Assembly (NCBI RefSeq): GCF_900188005.1
Contig: NZ_FZNR01000014.1
Span: 1-64,000 of the forward strand
Length of the DNA stretch: 64,000 nucleotides
Direction: 5' to 3'
Source: Actinoplanes regularis
GTDB lineage: Bacteria > Actinomycetota > Actinomycetes > Mycobacteriales > Micromonosporaceae
The position numbers and the translations under genes are program-made. Shown here piece by piece: positions 32,844 through 40,774 of the stretch (position 1 is its first letter; every line of letters begins with the position of its first letter). The notes under the pieces are model-generated. The model had not been told where the DNA came from and searched no databases. It saw nothing but the letters and a program-made list of their open reading frames with translations.

Positions 32844-34391
32844 TTAGCCGCAGGAGACAACCCTGGGCCGGGCGCTGGTGTTGCCGTTCGTCATGGTGGT
32901 GAAGCCGAAGGTGTTGCCGCTGCCGTTGGGTTTGACGGTCATGGTGTTGCCGCCGCCGCTCCAGGTGAAGGTGCCGCTCCAGGTGGTGGAGACCTTCTGG
33001 GGCGCGGTGATGTCGATGACGACGGTCCAGTTGGTCGAGCCGGTGACGGTGACCGAGGTGTTGTAGCGGTCGCCCCAGACGGTGCCGGGTGTGATCGTCG
33101 CGGTGCAGGCTCCGGTCGAGGGCGTCGGCGAGGGCGAGGACGGAGCCGGTGAGGACGGTGCGGGCGAGGAGGTTCCGCCGCCCAGGGCCGGGGTCTGCCA
33201 GGTGCGCCACTGCGACAGGTTGCCGGCCTTCGAGCCGGAGATCCGGAACGTCCCGGCCGCGTTACCGGTCTTCAGCAGGTACTTCTGGATGTTCTGCTGC
33301 AACGGGGTACGCCATTCGCCGCGCACCGCGCAGTGCGTGCCGTCGCTCACGTCCGACCAGTAGCTGATGTTGTCGCCGGCACCGAGCGCCTTGTAGACCT
33401 CGGCTCCACCCAGCGCCGCCACGCTGCCCGAGCGGGCCGCGAGCCAGTCGATGTGCGGATTCTCCATGATGAACAGCCCGCGCGGCGCGACGAGGCCCAC
33501 CAGCTCGTGGGTGTCGACCGGCAGGCTGTTCGGGTTGCCGGTGAACGAGCTGAACGCGTCGCCGAGCCACGGCTGTTCGCTGTAGGCGCTGCTCAGCGGC
33601 TGGGCACCGGACTCGCCGGGTATCCCGCGCAGGATCGGCACTCCCCCGCTGCCGGACTCGATCGGCATGGTCAGGGCGATCCGCTGGTCGAACGCACCGA
33701 TCGCGAAGGCGCCCTTGCCGTACCGGGAGCAGCCGGTGACGCCCAGCGCGTCGGCCCGCAGGATGTTCCCGCCGGACTGTTCGACGACGTCGATGATCCG
33801 GCTGACCCCCCAGGCCCAGGCCATCAGGATGCCGGTGCCGCTGGTCGCGCCGTACAGGGTGTAGAACGCGCCCTGTTTGTTGTTGCGGGCGGTGCCCTCC
33901 CGGCCGAGTTGCAGCGGGTCATAGCTGATCACCGCCGCGCCGGAGTTCCGGATCGTGTCGGTGTCCGCGCCGAAGCCGCCGACCACGACGACGGCCGGAT
34001 ACGGTGCGGTTCCGGTCGTCGGCAGTTGCACGCTGGCCGAGAAGCTGGCGCTGCGGCCCTGGTCGGCGACGTTGACGGTGATGTTCGAGGTGGAGACCGT
34101 GCCGGTGACGGTCGCGGGCTTGGCGGGCTTCTGGCCGTACACGTGACGTTCGGCCATCTCGCGGATCTCCGCGCGCCGGCATCGCCAGTCGTCCCTGGTG
34201 GTGATGCGACTCCCGTCGATCCGGGTGAACGGGTCGGGCAGTTGCGAGTTGTTGATCGTGCTGGTGGCGGCGACGGGGCAGTCGGCGCCGTCGTCCTCGA
34301 CGGCGGCGAGCGCGGTGGACGGGATCGCGAACACCGCGGCGGCCGCGGTCAGCACGACCGCCGCCGACAGCAGGGCGGGTCTGGTAGCCAC
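32844..34391 (-). CDS. Secreted glucuronoyl esterase (CE15) with CBM2
   Basis: A 515-residue exported enzyme: signal peptide (to ~ALAA, residue 29), a CE15 alpha/beta-hydrolase domain, a Ser/Pro linker (SSPAPSSPAPSSPSP) and a C-terminal CBM2 (WSGTFTWSGGGNTMTVKP). Catalytic signs are GCSRYGKG (Ser), PIESGSGG (Glu) and DGTHCAVR (His). CE15 enzymes cut ester links between lignin and the 4-O-methylglucuronic acid of xylan; CBM2 binds cellulose or xylan. GTG 34391 follows GGAAGGAG. It is alone, with its own promoter (34428-34456). Confidence 0.93.
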   Translation of the reverse strand: MATRPALLSAAVVLTAAAAVFAIPSTALAAVEDDGADCPVAATSTINNSQLPDPFTRIDGSRITTRDDWRCRRAEIREMAERHVYGQKPAKPATVTGTVSTSNITVNVADQGRSASFSASVQLPTTGTAPYPAVVVVGGFGADTDTIRNSGAAVISYDPLQLGREGTARNNKQGAFYTLYGATSGTGILMAWAWGVSRIIDVVEQSGGNILRADALGVTGCSRYGKGAFAIGAFDQRIALTMPIESGSGGVPILRGIPGESGAQPLSSAYSEQPWLGDAFSSFTGNPNSLPVDTHELVGLVAPRGLFIMENPHIDWLAARSGSVAALGGAEVYKALGAGDNISYWSDVSDGTHCAVRGEWRTPLQQNIQKYLLKTGNAAGTFRISGSKAGNLSQWRTWQTPALGGGTSSPAPSSPAPSSPSPTPSTGACTATITPGTVWGDRYNTSVTVTGSTNWTVVIDITAPQKVSTTWSGTFTWSGGGNTMTVKPNGSGNTFGFTTMTNGNTSARPRVVSCG

Positions 34392-34427
34392 GAGGGCTCC
34401 TTCCGGGGGGTGGGAGCGGCGGCGGTG

Positions 34428-34456
34428 ACGTTACGAAGAAGTTTCGAGCGATTCAA
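34428..34456 (-). promoter_or_regulatory. Probable promoter of the glucuronoyl esterase gene
   Basis: On the minus strand TTGAAT (34456-34451) and TAACGT (34433-34428) are spaced by 17 bases, about 37 bases before the GTG start and its GGAAGGAG site. A GAAACTTC element lies between the boxes and may be an operator for a sugar-responsive repressor (weak inference). Confidence 0.6.
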
Positions 34457-34898
34457 CAACGTCGATATCTGCCTTGACCAGGCACTTTGCAGTGAAGTCG
34501 CTGCTCTGGAACTTTCGCTATTCGACAGAAGTTACGGCCGCCCATCTGTGGCCGGCGACTCCCATGCACGCGGGGTGCGGTGCATATCACGTACATAAAT
34601 CGTCTTGGATGTTTTGAAAGATCTCCGTAACATCCGGCAGCAGGTAGCTAGCGATCCGGGATAGTCCCGCCCGCGAAGGACAGGCGAATCCGGTACGCCG
34701 TGGTCGGCGTGCTCCTCGCGATCGCCGCCGCCGTCGCCCACCCGGCCGGCCCCGCGTTGACCGAGGTCATCGGGTGACCGCCGGGCGCCGGGTCTCATCC
34801 CAGGGGACCCGGCGCCCGGTCTCGATGATTGCCATTCGGCCCGTGCCGGCCGCCGGCTCCGCCTACCGTGATGAGACCGTCATCGAGGAGGCATCGGC
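34434..34898. other. Intergenic stretch with one uncertain short frame
   Basis: The first 220 bases are less GC-rich and hold no gene. From 34652 an open frame without ATG ends at TGA 34775-34777; its last codons read RRIRYAVVGVLLAIAAAV then a short Pro/Ala/Gly stretch, a single-helix membrane peptide if started at GTG 34700. It could equally be the 3' end of a deleted gene, because a perfect terminator follows four bases later. The final 80 bases lead into the RiPP precursor. Confidence 0.35.
34781..34819 (+). terminator. Perfect hairpin terminator with no clear gene in front
   Basis: CCGGGCGCCGGGTC (34781-34794) pairs exactly with GACCCGGCGCCCGG (34806-34819) around an 11-base loop. It separates the uncertain small frame from the precursor gene, so the RiPP locus should have its own promoter between 34820 and 34898. 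Confidence 0.8.
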
Positions 34899-35096
34899 AT
34901 GACAGCGAGAGACACCCCGATTCGTCTGACCCACCCCGATGAGCCGGAGCCGCCGAGCCGCCGGTTCGAGGTGGCGGTGTCGCCGATCGTGGACCGCAGT
35001 CTCGACCAGGTCACCGAGGACGCCGGCGAGCAGGTCCGCCCGGCGCGGCTGTGCGGTGGCAGCGACACCTGCCTGGCCATCGTCGAGGTCGGATAG
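34899..35096 (+). CDS. Putative RiPP precursor peptide (radical SAM substrate)
   Basis: A 65-residue peptide preceded by GAGGAGG eight bases before the ATG. The first ~49 residues are a charged leader (MTARDTPIRLTHPDEPEPP, then a helical DRSLDQVTEDAGEQ), and the C-terminus RLCGGSDTCLAIVEVG has the only two Cys, six residues apart. It lies eight bases before a radical SAM/SPASM gene, the normal layout for thioether (sactipeptide or ranthipeptide) or cyclophane RiPPs. Absence of aromatic residues in the core argues for a Cys thioether. Family not recognised; assignment rests on context and composition. Confidence 0.68.
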   Translation: MTARDTPIRLTHPDEPEPPSRRFEVAVSPIVDRSLDQVTEDAGEQVRPARLCGGSDTCLAIVEVG

Positions 35097-35104
35097 CCCC
35101 GGCC

Positions 35105-36577
35105 ATGGGCGCCGGCCTCGCCACCTCGCGCTACACCTTCCGGATTCCACTGCCGACCGGGTACGCGCTGTTCAACACCAGCACCGGCAGCGCGCTGCGG
35201 ATCGACGGCGCCGACGCCGACGAGCTGTCCGTACTGCTCAGCGGCCCGCCGACGGTGGTGCCCGAGGACGCGTTCGGGGCTGAACTGGCCGGCACCCTGC
35301 GCCGCGGCGGCTTCCTGCTCGATCCGGCCTTCGACGAACTGGCCGAGATCCGCGATCGGTACCGGGCCGCCCGCGGCGGCGCTCCCGTGGCGCTGACGGT
35401 CACCACGACGATGGACTGCAACCTCGGCTGCTATTACTGCTACGAGTCACGTTCGCCGGACGCGCTGGCCGTCGCCGACGCCGATCGTCTCGTGGCGATC
35501 GCCCGTGACCGGCTGCACCGGCAGCACAAACGCAGCCTGCACGTCGACTGGTACGGCGGCGAGCCGCTGATGAACCTGCCGTTCCTGGAGCAGGCGTCGG
35601 CCGCCCTGCAGCAGTTCTGCCGCGCCGAGGAGGTCACGTACCACGCCTCGGTCGTCTCCAACGGCACGCACTGGCCGGACGACGTCGGCGCGTTCGTGAC
35701 ACGGCACCGCATCCGGCAGGTGCAGATCTCGTTCGACGGCCTGGCCGACAATCACAACCGCCGGCGCCGCTACCGTGCCGGTCACCAGCCGGCCGACGAG
35801 ACCTCGTCGTTCGACAAAGCGGTCGCGCTCGTCGACCGCCTGCTCCGGCACACCCGAGTCGACCTCCGGTTCAACGCCGACCACGGCAACGCCGGCGACC
35901 TGCCCGGGTTCATCGACTTCGCGAAGCGGCGCGGCTGGTTCGACGCGCCCTTCCGGTGCGTGTTCATGGTCGCGAAGCTTGCCGCGTACAGCGACCGTGC
36001 GGCGTTCCTGCGCCCGCACGAGCTGACCGCCGAACGGTTCGAGGAGCTTCAGGCCCTGGCCGACGCGGAACTCCCGGACCGCTGCCGGGACCGCCAGGAC
36101 ATCGTCGAAGGCTTTCCATTCCCCCGTACGTCGGTGTGCGGCGCCCTCGCCGACGACTCGACAGTCGTCGGCGCCGACGGGCTCGAGTACCGGTGCGGAC
36201 TCCAGGTCGGCGAGGCCCATCGGGCGGTCGGCGAGTTCGGCGGCGGCCGGCGCCTGCTCCCGCTCGCCCCTCGAGAGTTTCCCGACCGCACCTGGTGGGA
36301 CGAGTTCGACCCGACCACGCTGCCGACCTGCGCCCGCTGCTCGTTCCTGCCGGTGTGCTGGGGCGGCTGCCCGAAACGCCACCTCGACGGCACGCAGGCG
36401 GAACGGGACGCCGAGGGCCGGCGCTGGCGACTCAACCTGCCCCGCATGATCGCGGCGGGCCTGCGCGAACCCGCTCCGGACGGCTTCGTCTTCTCCCACC
36501 ACGACCAGTTCCGGGACGAACCGGCGCCGCCGGAATCCCGGTCGAACTCGGGGCGCGGCCTATCCTCGAATCCATGA
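35105..36577 (+). CDS. Radical SAM/SPASM peptide maturase
   Basis: A 490-residue enzyme. Residues ~1-95 look like a peptide-recognition region; TTTMDCNLGCYYCYE holds the CxxxCxxC cluster that binds the SAM-cleaving [4Fe-4S]; WYGGEPLMN follows. The C-terminal SPASM region has spaced Cys (SVCGAL, YRCGLQVG, CARCSFLPVCWGGCPKRH) for auxiliary clusters. SPASM enzymes install thioether or C-C crosslinks in a precursor encoded next door, here 34899-35096. ATG 35105 has only a weak ribosome site, consistent with coupling. The stop overlaps the next ATG. Confidence 0.9.
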   Translation: MGAGLATSRYTFRIPLPTGYALFNTSTGSALRIDGADADELSVLLSGPPTVVPEDAFGAELAGTLRRGGFLLDPAFDELAEIRDRYRAARGGAPVALTVTTTMDCNLGCYYCYESRSPDALAVADADRLVAIARDRLHRQHKRSLHVDWYGGEPLMNLPFLEQASAALQQFCRAEEVTYHASVVSNGTHWPDDVGAFVTRHRIRQVQISFDGLADNHNRRRRYRAGHQPADETSSFDKAVALVDRLLRHTRVDLRFNADHGNAGDLPGFIDFAKRRGWFDAPFRCVFMVAKLAAYSDRAAFLRPHELTAERFEELQALADAELPDRCRDRQDIVEGFPFPRTSVCGALADDSTVVGADGLEYRCGLQVGEAHRAVGEFGGGRRLLPLAPREFPDRTWWDEFDPTTLPTCARCSFLPVCWGGCPKRHLDGTQAERDAEGRRWRLNLPRMIAAGLREPAPDGFVFSHHDQFRDEPAPPESRSNSGRGLSSNP

Positions 36578-37365
36578 TCGAAACCGAGGCCGCGCACCTC
36601 AACACTCTCGTCGACTTCTGCGCTCAGCGCGATGTCAGCGTGCTGAGCCGCGACGCTGTCGGAGAGGCGGCCAACGGCGAACTGGACGTCGCCATCCTCT
36701 TCGGCGGCAACATCCTCGCAGGCGGTGACCTATTCGCCCGAGCCATCGCCGACGGCCTCGCCGCCTGCTTCATGATCGTCGGTGGACAGGGCCACTCCAC
36801 CGACGTCCTGCGTACCGCGATGCGGCACCGGATGGGCTGGGACGATGTCGCGGGCCTGACCGAGGCCGCCCTCTTCGATCGCTATCTCGGGGAAGAATAC
36901 GGCGTTCACGCCGACCTCCTGGAACACGAGTCGACAAATTGCGGCAACAATGTCCGCAACGCTCTGGCACTGCTCGCCGCAAAGGGCGTTCCACATCAGC
37001 GGATCCTGTTGATCCAGGACGCCTCGATGCAACGGCGCATGGACGCCGGATTCCGGCTGTCCGCGCCCAGCGCACAAGTCGTGAACTTCGCTGCGCACCG
37101 GACCCACGTCGATCTGATCGACGGCGGGCTGGGGTTCCGCACGCCGCCAGAGGGCATGTGGCCGCTGGACCGGTACGTTTCCCTGCTGATGGGGGAAATT
37201 CCCCGGCTCACCGATGACCGCACCGGCTACGGGCCGGCAGGGCGCGGCTTCATCGCCCACGTGACGGTGCCGGCCGAGGTCGAGCGAGCGTACGCATCCC
37301 TTCACGACGCGGGAGTGGGGACACCTCGGCCTGCCGATCAGCGGTGGGCGGACACCTACACCTGA
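36574..37365 (+). CDS. YdcF/ElyC/SanA-family (DUF218) protein
   Basis: A 263-residue soluble protein with the DUF218 fold: VAILFGGNILAGGDLFARAIADG, IVGGQGHSTDVL, HESTNCGNNVRNALALLAAKG and ILLIQDASMQRR. Most relatives sit at the envelope; here there is no signal peptide. Biochemical role in the family is unsettled (envelope or nucleotide related). The ATG overlaps the radical SAM stop (ATGA), and a TATCCT box also lies seven bases before it, so it could be read with the maturase and from its own leaderless promoter. A role in the RiPP pathway is unproven. Confidence 0.82.
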   Translation: MIETEAAHLNTLVDFCAQRDVSVLSRDAVGEAANGELDVAILFGGNILAGGDLFARAIADGLAACFMIVGGQGHSTDVLRTAMRHRMGWDDVAGLTEAALFDRYLGEEYGVHADLLEHESTNCGNNVRNALALLAAKGVPHQRILLIQDASMQRRMDAGFRLSAPSAQVVNFAAHRTHVDLIDGGLGFRTPPEGMWPLDRYVSLLMGEIPRLTDDRTGYGPAGRGFIAHVTVPAEVERAYASLHDAGVGTPRPADQRWADTYT

Positions 37366-37567
37366 AGGACGTTCGTCCTGACCCACCGCTTCTCGTATCC
37401 ACATCGGACTTGTGCAGGCCGCCGGCTCCCTCGCGGAGACCGTCGTGCCGGCCGCGGCGGGCGTGGTGTTCGTCCCGGCCGGCGCTGTGAGCGCCCGGCG
37501 TCCCGCCTGAGAAACCCCCACAGCTTGACTCAGTACGATCACAGCGGGGTGCGCCGAGAGTGCGAGC

Positions 37568-38158
37568 GTGCAGACTTCGCTTCCCGATGTACCCCGTTGG
37601 GCCGTGCTCGCCGCCCATGGCGCCGCGCTGACCGTGGTGCCGAGCGGGATCTGGCGCATCCTCAGCGCCGTGGCGCACGTGCCGCTGAACACGACGGCCA
37701 CCGCGGCACGGCATGACAACCTCGAGCTCATCACCGGTTGGTGGTACCCGATCGCGTTGACCGTAGTGAGCGAGCTGCTCGCCTACCTGACCGTGGGTCT
37801 GGTCGCACCCTGGGGCGAGATGATCCCCCGCTGGGTCCCGTGGCTCGGCGGCCGACGAATCCGGATCGCCGCCGCGGTCCTACCGGCCGGGATCGGCGCG
37901 ACGGTGCTCACTCTGCTCTGGACCTACAGCCTGTCGATGATCGCCGCAGGTCGCTCGATCGAGGGCTCCGTCAACACCGGCCTACACATGAACGCCTGGC
38001 AACAGCTCGCCTTCTGGACGTGCTACGGCCCGCTGGTGCTGTGGGGCCCGCTGCTCGGCGCCGTCACGATCCACTACTACCGGCGCCGCCGCCGAACCGT
38101 ACGCTGTGGAAATGATCAATCCCACCGCAGCGCTCCGGATCGCCCGGCCCAGTCGTGA
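37568..38158 (+). CDS. Four-helix membrane protein of unknown function
   Basis: A 196-residue protein with four to five transmembrane helices: AVLAAHGAALTVVPSGIWR, a WWYPIALTVVSELLAYLTVG helix, an RIAAAVLPAGIGATVLTLLW helix and FWTCYGPLVLWGPLLGAVT. Start GTG 37568. Its last 47 bases overlap the VOC gene, whose promoter is inside it. No family recognised. Confidence 0.72.
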   Translation: MQTSLPDVPRWAVLAAHGAALTVVPSGIWRILSAVAHVPLNTTATAARHDNLELITGWWYPIALTVVSELLAYLTVGLVAPWGEMIPRWVPWLGGRRIRIAAAVLPAGIGATVLTLLWTYSLSMIAAGRSIEGSVNTGLHMNAWQQLAFWTCYGPLVLWGPLLGAVTIHYYRRRRRTVRCGNDQSHRSAPDRPAQS

Positions 38159-38513
38159 CCTCGCCGCGGCCGAACGCTTCTACGCCGGCGGGCTCGGCCT
38201 GCACGTCCTCTACCGGTCAACCGCCGAGACACCCGGCGAGCACGACCTGCTCATGCTCGGCTGGCCCGGCGCCTCCTGGCACCTCGAGCTGCTCGGCGGC
38301 CCGAACCTCACGGCCGAACCGTCCCCGACGAACGAGGACCTGCTGGTGCTCTACCTCGCCACCCCGATCGACGAGTCCCTGATCACCGCACTCATCGAGG
38401 CGGGCGGCCAGCGTGTCGCGCAGGGCGACTACTGGGATCGCTGGGGCGTCACCATCGCCGACCCCGACGGCTACCGCCTTACGCTCTCCACCCGCACCTG
38501 GTCGAACGGCTAG
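38112..38513 (+). CDS. VOC-superfamily (glyoxalase/YycE-like) protein
   Basis: A 133-residue vicinal-oxygen-chelate protein: LRIARPSRDLAAAERFYAGGLGLHVL opens the first beta-alpha-beta module and WGVTIADPDGYRLTL closes the second, as in YycE-like proteins. Metal ligands are not obvious, so it may be a binding or resistance-type VOC protein. A TACGCT box ends six bases before ATG 38112 (leaderless); GTG 38106 is the alternative. Confidence 0.85.
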   Translation: MINPTAALRIARPSRDLAAAERFYAGGLGLHVLYRSTAETPGEHDLLMLGWPGASWHLELLGGPNLTAEPSPTNEDLLVLYLATPIDESLITALIEAGGQRVAQGDYWDRWGVTIADPDGYRLTLSTRTWSNG

Positions 38514-38574
38514 CCTGCGGCCCGGCAGCCCCCACTCACACCCCTACCCGCCCGATCCGCACCCGGCAGAACAG

Positions 38575-38818
38575 CCAACCCCGCAACCGCTGCCCACCAG
38601 GCCCACACATCAACCGCGCCTGATACGCATCCGGCCAACGACCAACCCGCAACCGCTGCCCACCAGGCCCACACACATCAACTGCGTCCGATACGCACCC
38701 GACCAACGACCAACCCCGCAACCGCTGCCCACCAGGCCCACACACATCAACCGCGCCTGATCCGCAGCCGACCAAACGGCCAACCCCGGGCGGGTGCCCG
38801 GCGGGCCCGCACACACGT
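38575..38818. repeat. Intergenic ~68-bp tandem repeat
   Basis: Copies start at 38575, 38642, 38710 and (degenerate) 38780, each opening with CCAACCC(C)GCAACCGCTGCC and containing CACCAGGCCCACACA. Spacing is 67, 68 and 70 bp. The region lies between convergent VOC genes; open frames through it have no protein-like character. Confidence 0.85.
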
Positions 38819-38850
38819 TTAGCGCGCTCGATGATGGCTCCGACAGACCG

Positions 38851-39207
38851 TCACCGGTGCTGCCCTGCTGCCGGCGCCCCGCCCAGACCGATCTCATTCC
38901 CGTCGGGATCGCGAAAAATCGCCTTACGCACGCCGTTGTCGTAGGTCTCGACCTCGGCCGGTTCCAGCCCCCTCCCCGCGATCCCGGCGAGACGACCGTC
39001 GAAGTCCTCGGCGAACAGCGTGTTCAGGGCATGACCGGCAGCCGAAGGACGCACCTCGATGTACACGAACCGGTGCTCGGCAACCTCCCACACCGCCTCC
39101 ACATCGTTCGGCAGGAACGCCGGCGGACCGCCGAAGAACCGCTCGTACCAGGCCATCGAAACGGCCCGATCACGCACCGGAATCCCGGCGAACAGGTCCA
39201 CACTCAT
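38851..39207 (-). CDS. VOC-superfamily protein
   Basis: A 118-residue one-domain VOC protein: IPVRDRAVSMAWYERFFGG at the start, VEAVWEVAEHRFVYIEV in the middle, and KAIFRDPDGNEIGLG at the end, the last holding the conserved Glu. Likely cytoplasmic, possibly a resistance or dioxygenase-like fold protein; substrate unknown. Confidence 0.85.
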   Translation of the reverse strand: MSVDLFAGIPVRDRAVSMAWYERFFGGPPAFLPNDVEAVWEVAEHRFVYIEVRPSAAGHALNTLFAEDFDGRLAGIAGRGLEPAEVETYDNGVRKAIFRDPDGNEIGLGGAPAAGQHR

Positions 39208-39328
39208 GCGACCAGGCTACGACGACGAGGAGAGTACGCACGGCAGCACGTGAGCCAGGACGACGTGCGCTGTGCACGCGATGATGGCAAGAAGCACCCA
39301 TGGCGCATCTCAAACATGCCGGACCGCG

Positions 39329-40363
39329 CTAAAGAAGAAAGTTTCCCGGCGGCGCACGATTCCGAAAGACATTTCGCGCTCCCCTTATCGCCGACACACC
39401 AGGAAACAAATAACAACATTGGAACAAACAAATTCCGCCTGACTTAACCCCAGCCCCCGCACCGTGATTATCGCGGATCCGCACATACCGAATATCGCCG
39501 AGTGCCACCGCAACCACCAATACGCGGTGCCCACCCTTATTCATTGAAAGCCCACCGTGAGTCGCTCGCGGCAGGGCTGGCTCCTGCAGCCCCGACCGAA
39601 AATCGGGTAGCAAGCTCCCTGACCGCGGTGTACCCCGCTGTCGCCTCGCTGCCGCCAACCGCGGTGTACCTGACCGTCGCCTCGCTGCCGCCAACCGCGG
39701 TGTCCCCGACCGTCGCCTCGCTGCCGCCGGCCGCACTGTCCCTGGCCGCTGCCCCGGTTCCACCGGCCGCAGTGCCCTCCGGCGCTGCGCCAGTAACCCC
39801 GGCCGCTGCCCCAGTGCCGTCGGTCGCGGCCCGCTACATGCGAACGAAGGAGTCCCCGGGGAGGGCGGGTTCGGCCATGACGCCGGGATTGCCGGTCGCG
39901 GCCGCGGGGGCGATGTCCGGGCTTGCGGCGCATGCGCTGATACGGCGTTTGCCGGCTCTGACGAGTAGACCTTTGACTCCGAAGGCTCCGATTCCCGGAT
40001 CGGTGTCAGGGAAGACGCTGGCCGCAAGGCAGCAGCTGGCCGCAAGGCAGCAGCTGGCCGCAAGGCAGCAGCTGGCCGCAAGGCAGCAGCTGGCCGCAAG
40101 GCAGCAGCTGGCCGCTGCACCGCCGAAGCCGGCGGCGGTACAGCGGCTGCGACGGCGCGCGGCGAAACGCTCTCGGCGGCAGCAGCCGAGCGGCTCTGCC
40201 GGATCCGGCGAAGCTTCGTGGCGTGGCGTTGCTGGAGGCCCCAAGCGCGATGACGCTCGTGCTCACGGCGAAATTCATCACGTTCCGCGGAATAATTCCG
40301 AGCCTTGGTCCGGTCGCGCATCGCAGCAATTTCCGACCTGCCGAACAATGACAGCTGCCCCAT
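39329..40363 (-). CDS. Low-complexity protein with conserved basic N-terminus
   Basis: The first ~55 residues (from MGQLSLFGRSEIAAMRDRTKARNYS; second possible start ATG 40321) form a basic helical head, RREHERHRAWGLQQRHATKLRRI, of a type common in actinobacterial hypotheticals. After that the protein is low-complexity: five copies of PAAALR from an 18-bp repeat (40021-40113), then Pro/Ser-rich and Arg-rich segments with a 36-bp DNA repeat (39625-39732). The last ~75 residues run into AT-richer DNA and do not look like protein, so the true end may lie earlier or be frameshifted. The opposite-strand frame uses rare codons (AGA, ATA) and is rejected. Confidence 0.5.
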   Translation of the reverse strand: MGQLSLFGRSEIAAMRDRTKARNYSAERDEFRREHERHRAWGLQQRHATKLRRIRQSRSAAAAESVSPRAVAAAVPPPASAVQRPAAALRPAAALRPAAALRPAAALRPAAALRPASSLTPIRESEPSESKVYSSEPANAVSAHAPQARTSPPRPRPAIPASWPNPPSPGTPSFACSGPRPTALGQRPGLLAQRRRALRPVEPGQRPGTVRPAAARRRSGTPRLAAARRRSGTPRLAAARRQRGTPRSGSLLPDFRSGLQEPALPRATHGGLSMNKGGHRVLVVAVALGDIRYVRIRDNHGAGAGVKSGGICLFQCCYLFPGVSAIRGARNVFRNRAPPGNFLL

Positions 40364-40774
40364 GCACTTATTCTCTCGCAGCCCCGCCCCGATTCGTCAG
40401 TGTCGGAACATGCCAACCTTTATTTCCGCAATAACGTATACCAGCCGACAAGGACGCCTCGACAGTCTCGCTGAAAGCGATTTCCAGCGAGGACATCACG
40501 TGCCAGCCCTCGTCTGAGGACACCGGCAGGGAAACGGAACCGCACGACCGGGCCGAAGCATGATTCAGCGATCGACGCCCGCGTCCGTCTGGGTGTCAGG
40601 GCGCGGAGCACAGCCCAGCGACAGACACCCGCGACCGTCAGGATGCGAAGCTCAACACAGCCACCCGCAACCACCCGACCCCAGACCACGGAACGCGCAA
40701 CGCCCACGACCTCCCGGACCCCAGCGCGCGGCCCAGCGACAGACACCCGCGACCGTCAGGATGCGAAGCGCGGC
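40364..40774. repeat. Non-coding stretch with degenerate copies of the adjacent gene end
   Basis: No gene found. CAGCGACAGACACCCGCGAC followed by CGTCAGGATGCGAAG occurs near 40617 and again near 40736, and a related form (CAGCGATCGACGCCCGCG) at 40566. All resemble the last ~40 bases of the neighbouring LRR coding sequence (40777-40816, CAGCGATAGACGCTCGCC...GAATGTCAGG). The copies look like serial duplications of the gene's 3' end. Confidence 0.65.

Noticed and set aside
37412..37510. Short plus-strand frame (33 codons, Val/Ala-rich) after the DUF218 gene.
   Set aside because: No ribosome site and no recognised ending; it could be a gene remnant but the evidence is too thin to annotate.
38536..38814. 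Minus-strand frame with repeated CGPGGQRLRGW units.
   Set aside because: It is produced by the 68-bp DNA repeat; repeat spacing of 67, 68 and 70 bp does not keep a frame.
39502..40434. Plus-strand frame with LAARQQ repeats and Pro/Ala-rich segments.
   Set aside because: It uses codons rare in this DNA (AGA, ATA, CTT), has no start context and no domain; the minus frame has a recognisable N-terminus.
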